A DNA stretch of 64,000 bases from Streptomyces sp. cg36 (GCF_041080675.1 NZ_CP163520.1:4960001-5024000); one strand, 5' to 3'. Positions 8,181-17,769 are shown, counted from the first letter of the stretch. Notes: generated by a model not told the origin, from the letters alone. Numbers and translations: made by a program.

Positions 8181-9509
8181 TCACACGTACTCGGTCGCCA
8201 GCACCGGCTCGCCGCGCGAGAGCTGGATCGCCGACATCGGCAGCGCCGCGCGGGCCGCGATGTGCCGCTCGCGGGCCGCGTCCAGCGGCTCACGGGCCAC
8301 CACCTCGCCGCCCTTGACCAGCTCGACCAGCAGCTGGTGCCCGGCCAGCGCGGGCGGCACCGGCCCGGTGCCGATCACCTCGGCCCCGGCGACGCCGTCC
8401 GCCTCGGGCCGCCGCGCGGCCCACTTGCGCCCGCCGATCGAGGACTTGCCGCCCATCGACTTCTTCGCCACCGCCACCAGCGGCGCCTTCGGATCCGCCC
8501 CGGCGGCGCGGGCCACCAGCTTGTAGACCATGGAGCAGGTGGGGTGCCCGCTGCCGGTGACGAGCTGGGTGCCCACCCCGTACGCGTCGACCGGCGCGGC
8601 GGCCAGCGAGGCGATGGCGTACTCGTCCAGGTCCGAGGTGACCACGATCTTCGTCCCGGTCGCGCCCAGTTCGTCGAGCTGCTGGCGCACCCGGTGGGCG
8701 ACCAGGAGCAGGTCGCCGGAGTCGATGCGGACCGCGCCCAGCTCGGGACCGGCGATCTCCACGGCGGTGCGGACCGCCTCGGCCACGTCGTAGGTGTCGA
8801 CCAGCAGCGTGGTGCCCCGGCCCAGCGAGTCGACCTGGGCCCGGAAGGCGTCGCGCTCGCTGTCGTGGAGCAGGGTGAAGGCGTGCGCGCTGGTGCCGAC
8901 GGTGGGGATGCCGTACCGGAACCCGGCCGCCAGGTCCGAGGTGGTGCTGAAGCCGCCCACGTAGGCGGCGCGCGCGGAGGCCACGGCGGCCAGCTCGTGG
9001 GTGCGCCGGGCGCCCATCTCGATCAGCGGGCGGCCGGCCGCCGCCGAGGACATCCGCGAGGCGGCGGCGGCGATCGCCGAGTCGTGGTTGAGGATGGAGA
9101 GGATCACGGTCTCCAGGAGCACGCACTCGGCGAAGGAGCCCTCGACGCGCAGGATCGGCGAGCCGGGGAAGTACACCTCGCCCTCGGGGTAGCCCCAGAT
9201 GTCGCCGGAGAAGCGGTAGGAGGCCAGCCACTGAAGGGTCGGCTCGTCCACGATGGCGCGCTCGCGCAGGAAGCCGAGGACGGCCGGGTCGAAGCGGAAG
9301 TTCTCCACCGCGTCCAGGACGCGGCCGGTGCCGGCCACCACGCCGTAGCGGCGGCCCTCCGGCAGGCGCCGGGTGAAGACCTCGAAGACCGACCGCCGGT
9401 CGGCCGTCCCGGCCCGCAGGGCCGCCTGGAGCATCGTCAGCTCGTACTGGTCCGTGAAGAGCGCGGTCGACGGCACGTCGACCGGCAGCCCAAGGTCCGC
9501 AGGGTTCAT
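8181..9509 (-). CDS. pncB: nicotinate phosphoribosyltransferase
   Basis: A 442-residue enzyme that joins nicotinate to PRPP (with ATP hydrolysis) to give nicotinate mononucleotide in the Preiss-Handler NAD salvage route. The family start 'ALFTDQYELTMLQAALRAG' and the phosphoribosyl/nicotinate-site segments 'MGARRTHELAAVASARAAYVGG' region, 'RIDSGDLLLVAHRVR' and 'VVTSDLDEYAI' are present. Length is normal. ATG 9509 fits the family N-terminus; AGAGGAG lies a little far upstream. It is divergent from clpS. Confidence 0.93.
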   Translation of the reverse strand: MNPADLGLPVDVPSTALFTDQYELTMLQAALRAGTADRRSVFEVFTRRLPEGRRYGVVAGTGRVLDAVENFRFDPAVLGFLRERAIVDEPTLQWLASYRFSGDIWGYPEGEVYFPGSPILRVEGSFAECVLLETVILSILNHDSAIAAAASRMSSAAAGRPLIEMGARRTHELAAVASARAAYVGGFSTTSDLAAGFRYGIPTVGTSAHAFTLLHDSERDAFRAQVDSLGRGTTLLVDTYDVAEAVRTAVEIAGPELGAVRIDSGDLLLVAHRVRQQLDELGATGTKIVVTSDLDEYAIASLAAAPVDAYGVGTQLVTGSGHPTCSMVYKLVARAAGADPKAPLVAVAKKSMGGKSSIGGRKWAARRPEADGVAGAEVIGTGPVPPALAGHQLLVELVKGGEVVAREPLDAARERHIAARAALPMSAIQLSRGEPVLATEYV

Positions 9510-9597
9510 GGGCGGGATGCTACTCCTCTTTGCGTCAGAGTGACGATTTCGAGGGCCGTTTGTGCGACTGCGGTCCCCGAGTGGCAGCATGGGGTAA

Positions 9598-9903
9598 GTG
9601 AGTGTGGCTCCTGTAGAGATCGAACGGCCCGAGTCGGCGGAAGAGACCTTCGCCGTCCCCGAACCCGATGTGCCCTGGGTGACGCTCGTCCACAACGACC
9701 CGGTCAACCTCATGAGCTATGTCCAGTACGTCTTCCAGTCGTACTTCGGCTATCCCAAGGACAAGGCCCGCAAGCTGATGCTCGACGTGCACCACAAGGG
9801 CCGCGCCGCGGTCTCCAGCGGCAGCCGCGAGGAGATGGAGCGCGACGTGCAGGCGATGCACGGCTACGGACTGTGGGCCACGCTGACCCAGGACCGCGGC
9901 TGA
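9598..9903 (+). CDS. clpS: ATP-dependent Clp protease adaptor ClpS
   Basis: A 101-residue adaptor that binds proteins with destabilising N-terminal residues and hands them to ClpAP/ClpCP. The family core is clear: '[19 protein letters not shown]' (substrate pocket loop), '[20 protein letters not shown]' and '[10 protein letters not shown]'. The start is GTG. Its stop overlaps the start of the DUF2017 gene (ATGA), which indicates translational coupling, the usual arrangement in actinobacteria. Confidence 0.94.
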   Translation: MSVAPVEIERPESAEETFAVPEPDVPWVTLVHNDPVNLMSYVQYVFQSYFGYPKDKARKLMLDVHHKGRAAVSSGSREEMERDVQAMHGYGLWATLTQDRG

Positions 9904-10484
9904 TGGCGGGGTACTTCGAGGCGCTGCCCGGCGGCGGCGCGGCCGTCGCGCTCGACGAGGTCGAGATCGCCATCCTGCGCTCGCTCTCCGTCCAGCTCCT
10001 GGAGCTCATCGGCCCCGGTGACCAGCCGATGGACGGCGAGGACCCGCTGGCCGCGCTCTTCGCCGAGGGCCCCAGCGAACCGCCCGCCGACCCGGCGCTC
10101 GCCCGGCTCTTCCCGGACGCCTACGACCGCGAGGCGAGCGACGAACTGCGCGCCTCGGCAAGCGAGTTCCGCCGCTTCACCGAGCGGGACCTGCGCACCC
10201 GCAAGCGCGAGGACGCGCTCGCCGTGGTGCGCTCCCTGGACGCGCTGACCCCGGTGGGCGACGGCGGCGCGGTCCTCAAGCTCTCCGGCGACGAGTCCCG
10301 GCAGTGGCTCGGCGCGCTCAACGACCTGCGGCTGACCATCGGGACCCGCCTGGAGGTCGGCGACGAGGACGAGGGCGGCGAGCTGTACCGGCTGCCGGAC
10401 CAGGACCCGCGCAAGCCGATGGTGATGGCCTACCTCTGGCTCGGCGGGCTCCAGGAGACGCTCGTCGAGACGCTGATGGCCTGA
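9903..10484 (+). CDS. DUF2017 family protein
   Basis: A 193-residue cytoplasmic protein of the DUF2017 family, usually encoded directly after clpS in actinobacteria. It starts in the ATGA overlap with clpS, so the two are co-translated. It is acidic and helical, with segments such as 'ALDEVEIAILRSLSVQLLEL' and 'YDREASDELRASASEFRRF'. No catalytic motif is seen and the function is unknown. The constant pairing suggests a role linked to Clp-dependent proteolysis, which is inference. A strong terminator follows. Confidence 0.85.
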   Translation: MAGYFEALPGGGAAVALDEVEIAILRSLSVQLLELIGPGDQPMDGEDPLAALFAEGPSEPPADPALARLFPDAYDREASDELRASASEFRRFTERDLRTRKREDALAVVRSLDALTPVGDGGAVLKLSGDESRQWLGALNDLRLTIGTRLEVGDEDEGGELYRLPDQDPRKPMVMAYLWLGGLQETLVETLMA

Positions 10485-10519
10485 ACGGCCGCCCCGGGTC
10501 GGCCGGGGGCGGCCGTTTT
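10484..10519 (+). terminator. intrinsic terminator of the clpS operon
   Basis: A perfect 12-bp stem (AACGGCCGCCCC / GGGGCGGCCGTT) starting at the stop codon of the DUF2017 gene and followed by TTTTCCTT. It is a textbook rho-independent terminator. Confidence 0.85.
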
Positions 10520-10823
10520 CCTTCCGTTCGCTCAGCGGACGCTCAAATCCGCATAACGATCCGATTACCACATCGGTAGGGTTTGCTGATTCTTGCGCGC
10601 TTTGTCCGGTTTTCCTTGTGGTGTGGCCCACAGTGACTCCGGTGGATCACCCGTAAGGACGTGATAAATCTTCACGACCACCCGGGGACGCCACCCATGT
10701 TCCCGGGGGCGCTGTGCCGGCTGACCGCCGGTGGCACTCCATCCACATCCGGGGGGATCAGGACCTGATCCGCGGCTTCGACGACCGAAGCGGGCGGGTC
10801 AGCATGGAGAAAGGCGCACCACC
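10520..10823 (+). promoter_or_regulatory. long leader region of the amino-acid permease with two adjacent palindromes
   Basis: About 300 bases without a gene. Near the permease lie two perfect inverted repeats in tandem: GGATCAGG-A-CCTGATCC at 10755-10771 and GCTTCG-ACGAC-CGAAGC at about 10774-10790. A GTGATAAATCTTCAC dyad sits near 10660. These could be an operator plus an RNA hairpin controlling the permease. I could not match them to a known riboswitch. Confidence 0.45.
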
Positions 10824-12281
10824 ATGACCTCAGCGCAGGTCGACAAGCACGACGACCGCTCCGGCAATGAGGCCGTGGGGACCGCCCACGGCGCCGACGC
10901 CGAGGGCGAGGGTTACCAGCGGGGCCTCGGCGCCCGCCAGATCCAGATGATCGCCATCGGCGGAGCCATCGGCACCGGGCTCTTCCTCGGCGCGGGCAAG
11001 GCCATCTCCAAGGCCGGTCCCAGCCTCATCCTGGCCTACGCCATCGCGGGCCTGGTCATCTTCTTCATCATGCGGGCCCTGGGCGAACTGCTCATGTACC
11101 GCCCGGTCTCGGGCTCCTTCTCGGAGTACGCCCGTGAGTTCGTCGGCCCGTTCTGGGGCTTCGTCACCGGCTGGACGTACTGGCTCTTCTGGGTCGTCAC
11201 CGGCATCACCGAAGTGACCGCCGCCGCCCAGTACATGGCCTTCTGGACGCACAACGACGTCCCGCAGTGGCTGTACGCGCTGGTCTTCACGCTCATCCTG
11301 TACGCGGTGAACCTGATCTCGGTGAAGCTCTTCGGCGAGCTGGAGTTCTGGTTCTCCATGGTCAAGGTGACGGCCATCGTCGGCATGATCCTGATCTGCG
11401 CCGGCATCCTCACCGTCGGCTTCTCCGACGCCGCCGACACCGCCACCGTCGCCAACCTCTGGAACGACGGCGGCTTCTTCCCCAAGGGCATCGGCGGCAC
11501 GCTGATGACCCTGCAGATCGTGATGTTCGCCTTCCTCGCCGTCGAGCTGGTCGGTGTCACCGCGGGCGAGTCCAAGGACCCCGAGAAGACGCTGCCCAAG
11601 GCGATCAACACCGTGCCGTGGCGCATCGCCGTCTTCTACATCGGCGCCCTGATCATGATCCTCTCGGTCGTCCCGTGGCACGAGTTCCAGCCGGGCGTCA
11701 GCCCCTTCGTCGCCGCCTTCGAGAAGATGGGCCTCGGCGTCGGCGCCGCCATCGTCAACTTCGTCGTCCTGACGGCCGCCCTGTCCTCCTGCAACTCGGG
11801 CATGTACTCCACCGGCCGCATGCTGCGCGACCTCGCGCTCAACGGCCAGGGCCCGAAGTTCTTCACCAGGCTGACCAAGAGCGGCACCCCGCTGATCGGC
11901 ACCACGGTCTCGGCCGCGCTGATGCTGGTGGGCGTCTGGATCAACTACAAGGCACCGGGCAAGGCGTTCGACTACGTCGTCTCCTTCGCCACCATCTCCG
12001 GCATGTGGGCCTGGATCATGATCCTGGTCTGCCAGATCCGCTACCGCGCCAAGGCCGACCGCGGCGAGCTGCCCCAGTCCTCCTTCAAGGCCCCGGGCGC
12101 GCCGTTCACCAGCTGGTTCGCCCTGCTGTTCATCTTCATGGTCATCGTGATGATGGGCATCGACAAGGACTCGCGGGTCTCCCTGTACTGCGCCCCGCTG
12201 TGGGGCCTGATCCTGGGCGTCTCCTATCTGGTCCTCAAGGCGCGCAACCCCGAGAACAAGGCGTTCGCCAAGCGTTCGTGA
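10824..12281 (+). CDS. amino-acid permease (APC superfamily, AAT family)
   Basis: A 485-residue inner-membrane H+-coupled amino-acid importer with about 12 membrane helices. The family signature at helix 1, 'IAIGGAIGTGLFLGAG', and the segment 'SYSEYAREF'-like 'GSFSEYAREFVGPFWGFVTG' are clear. It resembles the CycA/AnsP/GabP group; which amino acid it carries cannot be decided from sequence by eye. ATG 10824 follows GGAGAAAGG. The N-terminal cytoplasmic tail of about 40 residues is charged and variable. It has its own long leader and its own terminator. Confidence 0.88.
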   Translation: MTSAQVDKHDDRSGNEAVGTAHGADAEGEGYQRGLGARQIQMIAIGGAIGTGLFLGAGKAISKAGPSLILAYAIAGLVIFFIMRALGELLMYRPVSGSFSEYAREFVGPFWGFVTGWTYWLFWVVTGITEVTAAAQYMAFWTHNDVPQWLYALVFTLILYAVNLISVKLFGELEFWFSMVKVTAIVGMILICAGILTVGFSDAADTATVANLWNDGGFFPKGIGGTLMTLQIVMFAFLAVELVGVTAGESKDPEKTLPKAINTVPWRIAVFYIGALIMILSVVPWHEFQPGVSPFVAAFEKMGLGVGAAIVNFVVLTAALSSCNSGMYSTGRMLRDLALNGQGPKFFTRLTKSGTPLIGTTVSAALMLVGVWINYKAPGKAFDYVVSFATISGMWAWIMILVCQIRYRAKADRGELPQSSFKAPGAPFTSWFALLFIFMVIVMMGIDKDSRVSLYCAPLWGLILGVSYLVLKARNPENKAFAKRS

Positions 12282-12301
12282 CCAGCGCCTTCCCAGCATG
12301 C

Positions 12302-12340
12302 GGGCCGTCTCGTACCACTCCTCGGTACGGGGCGGCCCCT
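12302..12340 (+). terminator. hairpin after the permease gene
   Basis: A 15-bp stem with two mismatches (GGGCCGTCTCGTACC against GGTACGGGGCGGCCC) and a 7-base loop, placed 20 bases after the permease stop and just upstream of mec. Confidence 0.6.
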
Positions 12341-12358
12341 CTGCTTATCCTTGCGGTC

Positions 12359-12781
12359 ATGCTGACCCTGACCCAGGCCCTGTACGACCAGATCGTCGCG
12401 CACGCCCGCGCCGACCACCCCGACGAGGCGTGCGGCGTGGTGGCCGGACCGGCCGGCACCGACCGCCCCGAGCGGTTCGTCCCGATGCTCAACGCGGCCC
12501 GCTCGCCCACGTTCTACGAGTTCGACTCGCAGGACCTGCTCAAGCTCTACCGCGAGCTGGACGACCGCGACGAGGAGCCGGTGATCATCTACCACTCCCA
12601 CACCGCGACCGAGGCGTACCCGTCCCGTACGGACGTGTCGTACGCGAACGAGCCCGGCGCCCACTACGTCTTGGTCTCCACGGCGGACGCGGACGGCGCG
12701 GGCGACTTCCAGTTCCGCTCGTACCGCATCGTGGACGGCGTCATCACCGAGGAAGAGGTCGAGGTGGTGGCGGCCCACTGA
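12359..12781 (+). CDS. mec: JAMM/MPN zinc peptidase Mec, CysO processing and cysteine release
   Basis: A 140-residue JAB1/MPN-domain metalloprotease. In mycobacteria the homologue Mec cleaves cysteine off the CysO-cysteine adduct, the last step of protein-bound cysteine synthesis. The complete JAMM motif is visible: H79-S-H81, then seven residues, S89 and D92, with the catalytic Glu as E23 ('PDEACGVV'). It is encoded just upstream of cysO and cysM, the classical mec-cysO-cysM set. The 165 bases between it and the next ORF contain a promoter candidate, so cysO-cysM may also be transcribed separately. Confidence 0.9.
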   Translation: MLTLTQALYDQIVAHARADHPDEACGVVAGPAGTDRPERFVPMLNAARSPTFYEFDSQDLLKLYRELDDRDEEPVIIYHSHTATEAYPSRTDVSYANEPGAHYVLVSTADADGAGDFQFRSYRIVDGVITEEEVEVVAAH

Positions 12782-12909
12782 GCCGGGCCGCCCGGCCGGG
12801 CCCGCCGTCCCGGGCCCGCCGCACCGGGCGGGCGGGGGCGTGCGGCGCCGCCGCTCCGCACGCCCCCGCCCGCATCCTGAGCGGACCGCGTCCACCAGCT
12901 GAGATCACA

Positions 12910-12940
12910 TTCCGGGAAGCGGACCGGGAATCGATACGAT
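12910..12940 (+). promoter_or_regulatory. candidate promoter giving a leaderless transcript for the Cys leader peptide
   Basis: TACGAT at 12935-12940 is a good -10 match, with a weak TTCCGG at 12910-12915 at 19-base spacing. The -10 ends 6 bases before the ATG at 12947, so transcription would start at or next to the start codon. There is no ribosome site before that ATG, in line with a leaderless mRNA. This is inference from spacing. Confidence 0.45.
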
Positions 12941-12946
12941 GACCGC

Positions 12947-13063
12947 ATGGTTGCCCACGACGTGAGCGAAGAGAAGCCGAGCGGCCCGCTGCTCGTGGCG
13001 CGCCTGCACGTCGACCTGTGCCGCCTGGCGAGCGCGATGTGTCCGCGCCCCACCGCCGTCTGA
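12947..13063 (+). CDS. 38-residue leader peptide with conserved Cys residues, upstream of cysO-cysM
   Basis: A short ORF ending 'RLHVDLCRLASAMCPRPTAV', which matches the style of short Streptomyces leader peptides (HVDLCR...C motif) that sit before sulfur and cysteine genes. It has two cysteines, C25 and C32, near the end, where ribosome stalling would affect RNA folding before cysO 104 bases downstream. Leaderless Cys-rich ORFs act as cysteine-responsive attenuators in mycobacteria, and a similar role is inferred here. No Shine-Dalgarno sequence precedes the ATG. Confidence 0.7.
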   Translation: MVAHDVSEEKPSGPLLVARLHVDLCRLASAMCPRPTAV

Positions 13064-14413
<1,350 letters not shown>

Positions 14414-14711
14414 CCCCTGCCCCGTTGCCCGGCGGCCTCGGCAGACCCACTTCCGGGGGCGGCCCCTCCTCGGCGGCAACGCCACTTTGCGGGCCCGGCC
14501 CGTCGTCGCCGGCGCCGCCACAGCGGGCCCGGCCCGGTCCACTCTTGGCGGACCCACGTCCGGGCCCCGCCCCGACGGGGTCACTTCCCGGGTCCGTCCC
14601 TGTCCTTCCCCGGCGGGGCCGCATTACGGGCCTGGCCCGGCCCGGCTCCGCTGTGGCCGGGGGCCGGTTTTCCCCCACCCCGCCCCTTCCCGAAACTCCA
14701 GAGTAGGGGTT
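14414..14711. other. GC-rich intergenic stretch after cysM
   Basis: About 300 bases with very high GC and loosely repeated units of the type CACTT followed by GCGGGCCCGGCCC. No ribosome site or protein-like reading frame is convincing. It separates conserved chromosomal genes from the integrated element. Confidence 0.4.
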
Positions 14712-14744
14712 CTGTCCCGCCCGAGCCTGTTCCGGGCGGGACAG
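14712..14744. terminator. strong inverted repeat at the left edge of the element
   Basis: A perfect 11-bp stem (CTGTCCCGCCC / GGGCGGGACAG) with an 11-base loop. It may terminate cysM from the left or the small element genes from the right. Confidence 0.6.
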
Positions 14745-14758
14745 CGTGGAAGGAAGTA

Positions 14759-14980
14759 CTAGCTAACTGCTGAGCGGTGCATCCCGGGCAGTTCGCCCCA
14801 CCGTGCACGCGGCGGGTACTGGTGGACGTGGTCCGGGCACGCGTACTGAGTGAATCCGGCCCCGCCGCTCATGCTCTGGACGTCGCCGACGATGACAGGA
14901 GCGGAAGTCCAGCATCCGCAGAGAGCCAGGACGGGCGGCTTGGCGGGCGTGGGCTCGGAGGTGATCGCGTCGCGGGTCAT
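14759..14980 (-). CDS. small hypothetical protein of the element
   Basis: A 73-residue protein starting 'MTRDAITSEPTPAKPPVLAL', with several cysteines ('LALCGCW', 'ACPDHVHQYPP') that might bind a metal. Its ATG overlaps the stop of the upstream gene (ATGA), which indicates translational coupling. I recognise no family. Similar short genes are common beside GntR regulators in Streptomyces integrative elements (from memory). Confidence 0.5.
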   Translation of the reverse strand: MTRDAITSEPTPAKPPVLALCGCWTSAPVIVGDVQSMSGGAGFTQYACPDHVHQYPPRARWGELPGMHRSAVS

Positions 14981-15357
14981 GCGACCACCCCCGCCGCACG
15001 GAACGACTCTGCGGGGAACGCGGCACCCGGGACGGTGCACGGGACATCGACACCCTGTGTGGCGTAGTAGAGGGCCCGGCGCCGCTCCCGCTGGATCCGG
15101 AGCTCTAACGTGTCGTCGGCTCGCTGCCCGGACAGGGTTCGGGGCTCTTCCCGGGCGAGGAACCACGGTCCGATGCGGTGGCCCCATGGGGAGGGAATTG
15201 ACCGCGTGAGGACATGCGGCGCAATGGGAGTGCAGGGCGCGCAGATCACGAGCGGGACGGGCTCGGAAGCCGGGACGGGAACCGCTGAGTGGCGTCCCCG
15301 GGCAGGCAGTAACAGGCGCAGCGCCCATAAGAGGGCGCGGGCGATAGCATCGCGCAT
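14977..15357 (-). CDS. hypothetical protein of the element, coupled to the next small gene
   Basis: A 126-residue basic protein starting 'MRDAIARALLWALRLLLPA'; its N-terminus is hydrophobic and amphipathic and could associate with the membrane. The rest is rich in Pro and Arg with no recognised motif. It is divergent from the short GntR gene, and the palindromic operator between them lies in its promoter region, so it is probably repressed by that GntR protein. The stop overlaps the following start by 4 bases. Confidence 0.5.
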   Translation of the reverse strand: MRDAIARALLWALRLLLPARGRHSAVPVPASEPVPLVICAPCTPIAPHVLTRSIPSPWGHRIGPWFLAREEPRTLSGQRADDTLELRIQRERRRALYYATQGVDVPCTVPGAAFPAESFRAAGVVA

Positions 15358-15457
15358 ACGTCGTTCAGCTCCTCTGAAGCTGTTTCGGCGAGCCCCGGCG
15401 GACCGTTCCAGCGGTCTGTCGGGGCGTTTTCCTTTCCGAAGGTAGCCACAATGAAGG

Positions 15458-15487
15458 CACCTGTCTATGGACAGGGGTAGACAGGTG
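15458..15487. promoter_or_regulatory. composite palindrome, probable operator of the short GntR regulator
   Basis: A perfect 10-bp inverted repeat (CACCTGTCTA / TAGACAGGTG) with a 10-base spacer. Inside it a second dyad, CTGTC-TATG-GACAG, occupies 15461-15474. GTCTA/TAGAC half sites are typical of HutC-type GntR operators. It lies between divergent genes at 15357 and 15532. Confidence 0.7.
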
Positions 15488-15531
15488 TATCTATGAGTCG
15501 ATGTGGCCTGATCGATACGGTCCGCATTGTG

Positions 15532-15771
15532 ATGGAGTTCGACCCAACCCGCCCGAAGTGGCAGCAGATCGCGGACGCAGTGAGGCAACGCATCGCCAGT
15601 GGCGAGTACCCAGCCCGACACCTGGTTTCCGAGGTACAGCTTGAGAGTGAATTCGGCGTGGCCCGGACAACGGTGCGTAAGGCGACTGCCGCGCTTCGCG
15701 AAGAGGGGCTGATCGTCACGACACCGGGCATGGGCTCGTTCGTACGTGATCAAAGCGGAGGCAGTATGTAA
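15532..15771 (+). CDS. minimal GntR-type repressor (DNA-binding domain only)
   Basis: A 79-residue winged-helix protein: 'PKWQQIADAVRQRIASGEY', then 'LESEFGVARTTVRKATAALR' (recognition helix) and 'EEGLIVTTPGMGSFV' (wing). The C-terminal effector domain of normal GntR proteins (about 240 residues) is absent, as in several regulators of Streptomyces plasmids and integrative elements. ATG 15532 gives the family start; an in-frame ATG at 15493 is an alternative. The palindrome just upstream suggests autoregulation and control of the divergent genes. Confidence 0.85.
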   Translation: MEFDPTRPKWQQIADAVRQRIASGEYPARHLVSEVQLESEFGVARTTVRKATAALREEGLIVTTPGMGSFVRDQSGGSM

Positions 15772-15845
15772 GCCCGGTCAGCGCCAAAGGCAAGCGCGTG
15801 TGCGGGGTCGCAGCCGCCGCTGCATAACGTCGCCACAGTTGCGTC

Positions 15846-16055
15846 TCACTGGCGGGCCTGTCGCTTAGCACCGTCCATGTCCGTGCAGCCGGTGTGCTGG
15901 TAGACGACCACCGGGCCCGACGGCCGGTTGAACGTTCCCCGCTTGCACACCTCAAGGGACTTGATCGGCTTCATGCACACGGGGCACGTCTCGCCTTTCG
16001 GGGCGAACGTCGTGTACTCCCACTGGCTTGCGTCGGTCTCGGTTCTGGTCGCCAT
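15846..16055 (-). CDS. small CxxC (zinc-binding-like) protein
   Basis: A 69-residue protein starting 'MATRTETDASQWEYTTFAP'. It has 'CPVCMKPIKSLEVCKRG' and a later 'YQHTGC', a C-x2-C...C...H-x2-C arrangement typical of a small zinc ribbon. ATG 16055 follows AAGGGACGG at good distance; an upstream in-frame ATG at 16076 overlaps that ribosome site and is less likely. Function is unknown. Confidence 0.6.
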   Translation of the reverse strand: MATRTETDASQWEYTTFAPKGETCPVCMKPIKSLEVCKRGTFNRPSGPVVVYQHTGCTDMDGAKRQARQ

Positions 16056-16147
16056 CGTGTTGCCGTCCCTTCGCATGGTCCGATGGCAACCACGCTAAGG
16101 AGAGCGGAACAGCAACTGCCATGAGCGTGCACGAGCGTGCACGTGAG

Positions 16148-16996
16148 TTACCCAAGGGCGCGCATTGCCGATGTGATCAGCGCACGAGCAGGGGCGCCGT
16201 AGACGGCCAGCGCCGCCAGTTCCGCGAACGTTTCGGCATACATGGCTACCTCGCTGGGCTGCGTGATCGTGAGGTACCCGGAGATCAGCTCGACGTTGAC
16301 CTGTGCCGAGTCGTAGATCCAGAATCCCTCAGCCGGCCAGCGCTCCCGATCTGAAGTCATGGGCACAACCCCCAGACTGACGTTGGGAAGCGCGGCAACC
16401 GAGACCAGGTGACCAAGCTGGCCCAGCATGACCTCGGCGCCGCCGATCCCAGCACGCAACACTGATTCCTCAACGAGGAACGCGAACCGCCGATCCCCCT
16501 CGTGTAGGACCCGCTGACGCTCCATGCGGGCGGCCACGGCTTCGGCCACGTCGTCCACCAGGCCACGCCGTCGCTGGATCGCTTGCAGCGCTGCGGTCGT
16601 GTAGGGCTGCGTCTGGATCATGCCGGGCACAAGCCACGATGAGTAAGACCGGAATCGGCGGGTTCGCTGGTACAGCGGCAAGCGTGCTTCCTGCGCCCGC
16701 TTGAGTCCGGCCCGTTCCATGCGGCGCCACCCGACCCACATGCCCTCGGCGGTCCGGAGCATGGCAATCAGGTCTTCCGTCTGCTCCTCCGCACCGCACG
16801 CCCGACACCACGCCCGGATGTCGTCGGCAGACGGGGGCGTACGACCGTTCATGATCCGGGACGACTTGGACCGGCTCCACCCGCAACGCACGGCCAGGTC
16901 AAGCTTGGTAAACCCGGCATCCCGGCAAAGCTCCGCAAGCCGATCCGCAAGAGCTTGCCTGGCTTGCTGGGCACTGGAAGAGGCAGAGACAGCCAC
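16148..16996 (-). CDS. helix-turn-helix regulator with DUF5753 domain
   Basis: A 282-residue regulator. The N-terminal XRE-type helix-turn-helix ('GFTKLDLAVRCGWSRSKSSR') is followed by a DUF5753 domain from about residue 90 ('YSSWLVPGMIQTQPYTTAAL' to 'SEVAMYAETFAELAALAVYG'). Such proteins are very numerous in Streptomyces, often paired with small DUF397 or DUF6879 genes, and are sometimes described as antitoxin-like. GTG 16996 is 7 bases after the preceding gene's stop; the ribosome site is weak and a GTG at 17038 is possible. It forms an operon with the two genes upstream. Confidence 0.85.
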   Translation of the reverse strand: MAVSASSSAQQARQALADRLAELCRDAGFTKLDLAVRCGWSRSKSSRIMNGRTPPSADDIRAWCRACGAEEQTEDLIAMLRTAEGMWVGWRRMERAGLKRAQEARLPLYQRTRRFRSYSSWLVPGMIQTQPYTTAALQAIQRRRGLVDDVAEAVAARMERQRVLHEGDRRFAFLVEESVLRAGIGGAEVMLGQLGHLVSVAALPNVSLGVVPMTSDRERWPAEGFWIYDSAQVNVELISGYLTITQPSEVAMYAETFAELAALAVYGAPARALITSAMRALG

Positions 16997-17003
16997 GGTG
17001 CGA

Positions 17004-17522
17004 TCAGCCCGGCCGATACTCCGCGTGGGGGGTCGCACGCTCCCATGCCGCCTCGTACGCCTTCACATACTGCGCAGCCAATGCAGGATCGTCGCGGACC
17101 TCCATGCGCGGGTCGGTCCACTGCCCTTCTCCGCTGAAGTGGTGCAGGATCACGGTGTTCTCATCCATGACCCAGCCATCCAGCACGGGGAGCAAGAGGC
17201 CACGAGCCCGCGAGCGGGGCAGCCATCGCACGTCCTCGCCCGCAGCCACGTTAGTGAACGTGCCGTCGTACTCATATCTCACGTAGTCGCTCAGTGGCTC
17301 GGAGACGACGCGCAGCCGCCGCATGACCACGCCCCGCGCCGTCGTCTCGGCCACCACGTCCAGCCACGACCGCCACCACGACTCGCGGTCGGCTGGATCG
17401 TACCGGTGTCCCGCCTGCCAGCGGATGAACTCCGGGTCGTCCCGCATGTAGCTGTCCCGCAATTCCAGGTGCATCGCTGAGCGCTGCGCTTTTGCGAGCC
17501 GTTCACGTACCGCTGTTGCCAC
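17004..17522 (-). CDS. DUF6879 family protein, partner of the DUF5753 regulator
   Basis: A 172-residue soluble protein ending in the typical 'WERATPHAEYRPG' and containing 'WRSWLDVVAETTARGVVMRR' and 'RWLPRSRARGLLLPVLDGWV'. This family is a constant neighbour of DUF5753 regulators. Its molecular function is not established; a toxin-like or effector role is only suggested by context. GTG 17522 has GAGGA six bases upstream and overlaps the end of the previous gene by 20 bases. Confidence 0.75.
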   Translation of the reverse strand: MATAVRERLAKAQRSAMHLELRDSYMRDDPEFIRWQAGHRYDPADRESWWRSWLDVVAETTARGVVMRRLRVVSEPLSDYVRYEYDGTFTNVAAGEDVRWLPRSRARGLLLPVLDGWVMDENTVILHHFSGEGQWTDPRMEVRDDPALAAQYVKAYEAAWERATPHAEYRPG

Positions 17523-17769
17523 CGTTGTCCTCGCTGTCCGGGCGGGGGATGAATTGCAGCATGTTCGCGGGGAGCCGGATCATGCTCTCGTGGCCCGGAA
17601 CATTGGTCGAGTGGCCCGGAACGGACCCGACTTCCTGCGCCTGACGAATGGTCTCCGCATCCGCCGTCCATGACTGGATGATCAGATCACCGGTCGCGTC
17701 ATCGAGCCAGATCGTGGGCGAGCCGTCATCGGGCGTGTTGGGCCAAATCCCGAGGAACTTTAGAGCCAT
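17503..17769 (-). CDS. small hypothetical protein, first gene of the regulator operon
   Basis: An 88-residue acidic protein beginning 'MALKFLGIWPNTPDDGSPTI'. It overlaps the DUF6879 gene by 20 bases in another frame. The pattern 'IWLDDATGDLIIQSW' looks like a short beta-sheet. Small proteins with this start commonly open DUF6879/DUF5753 operons in Streptomyces (from memory). ATG 17769 has a GGAGTG purine stretch upstream. Confidence 0.65.
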   Translation of the reverse strand: MALKFLGIWPNTPDDGSPTIWLDDATGDLIIQSWTADAETIRQAQEVGSVPGHSTNVPGHESMIRLPANMLQFIPRPDSEDNGGNSGT

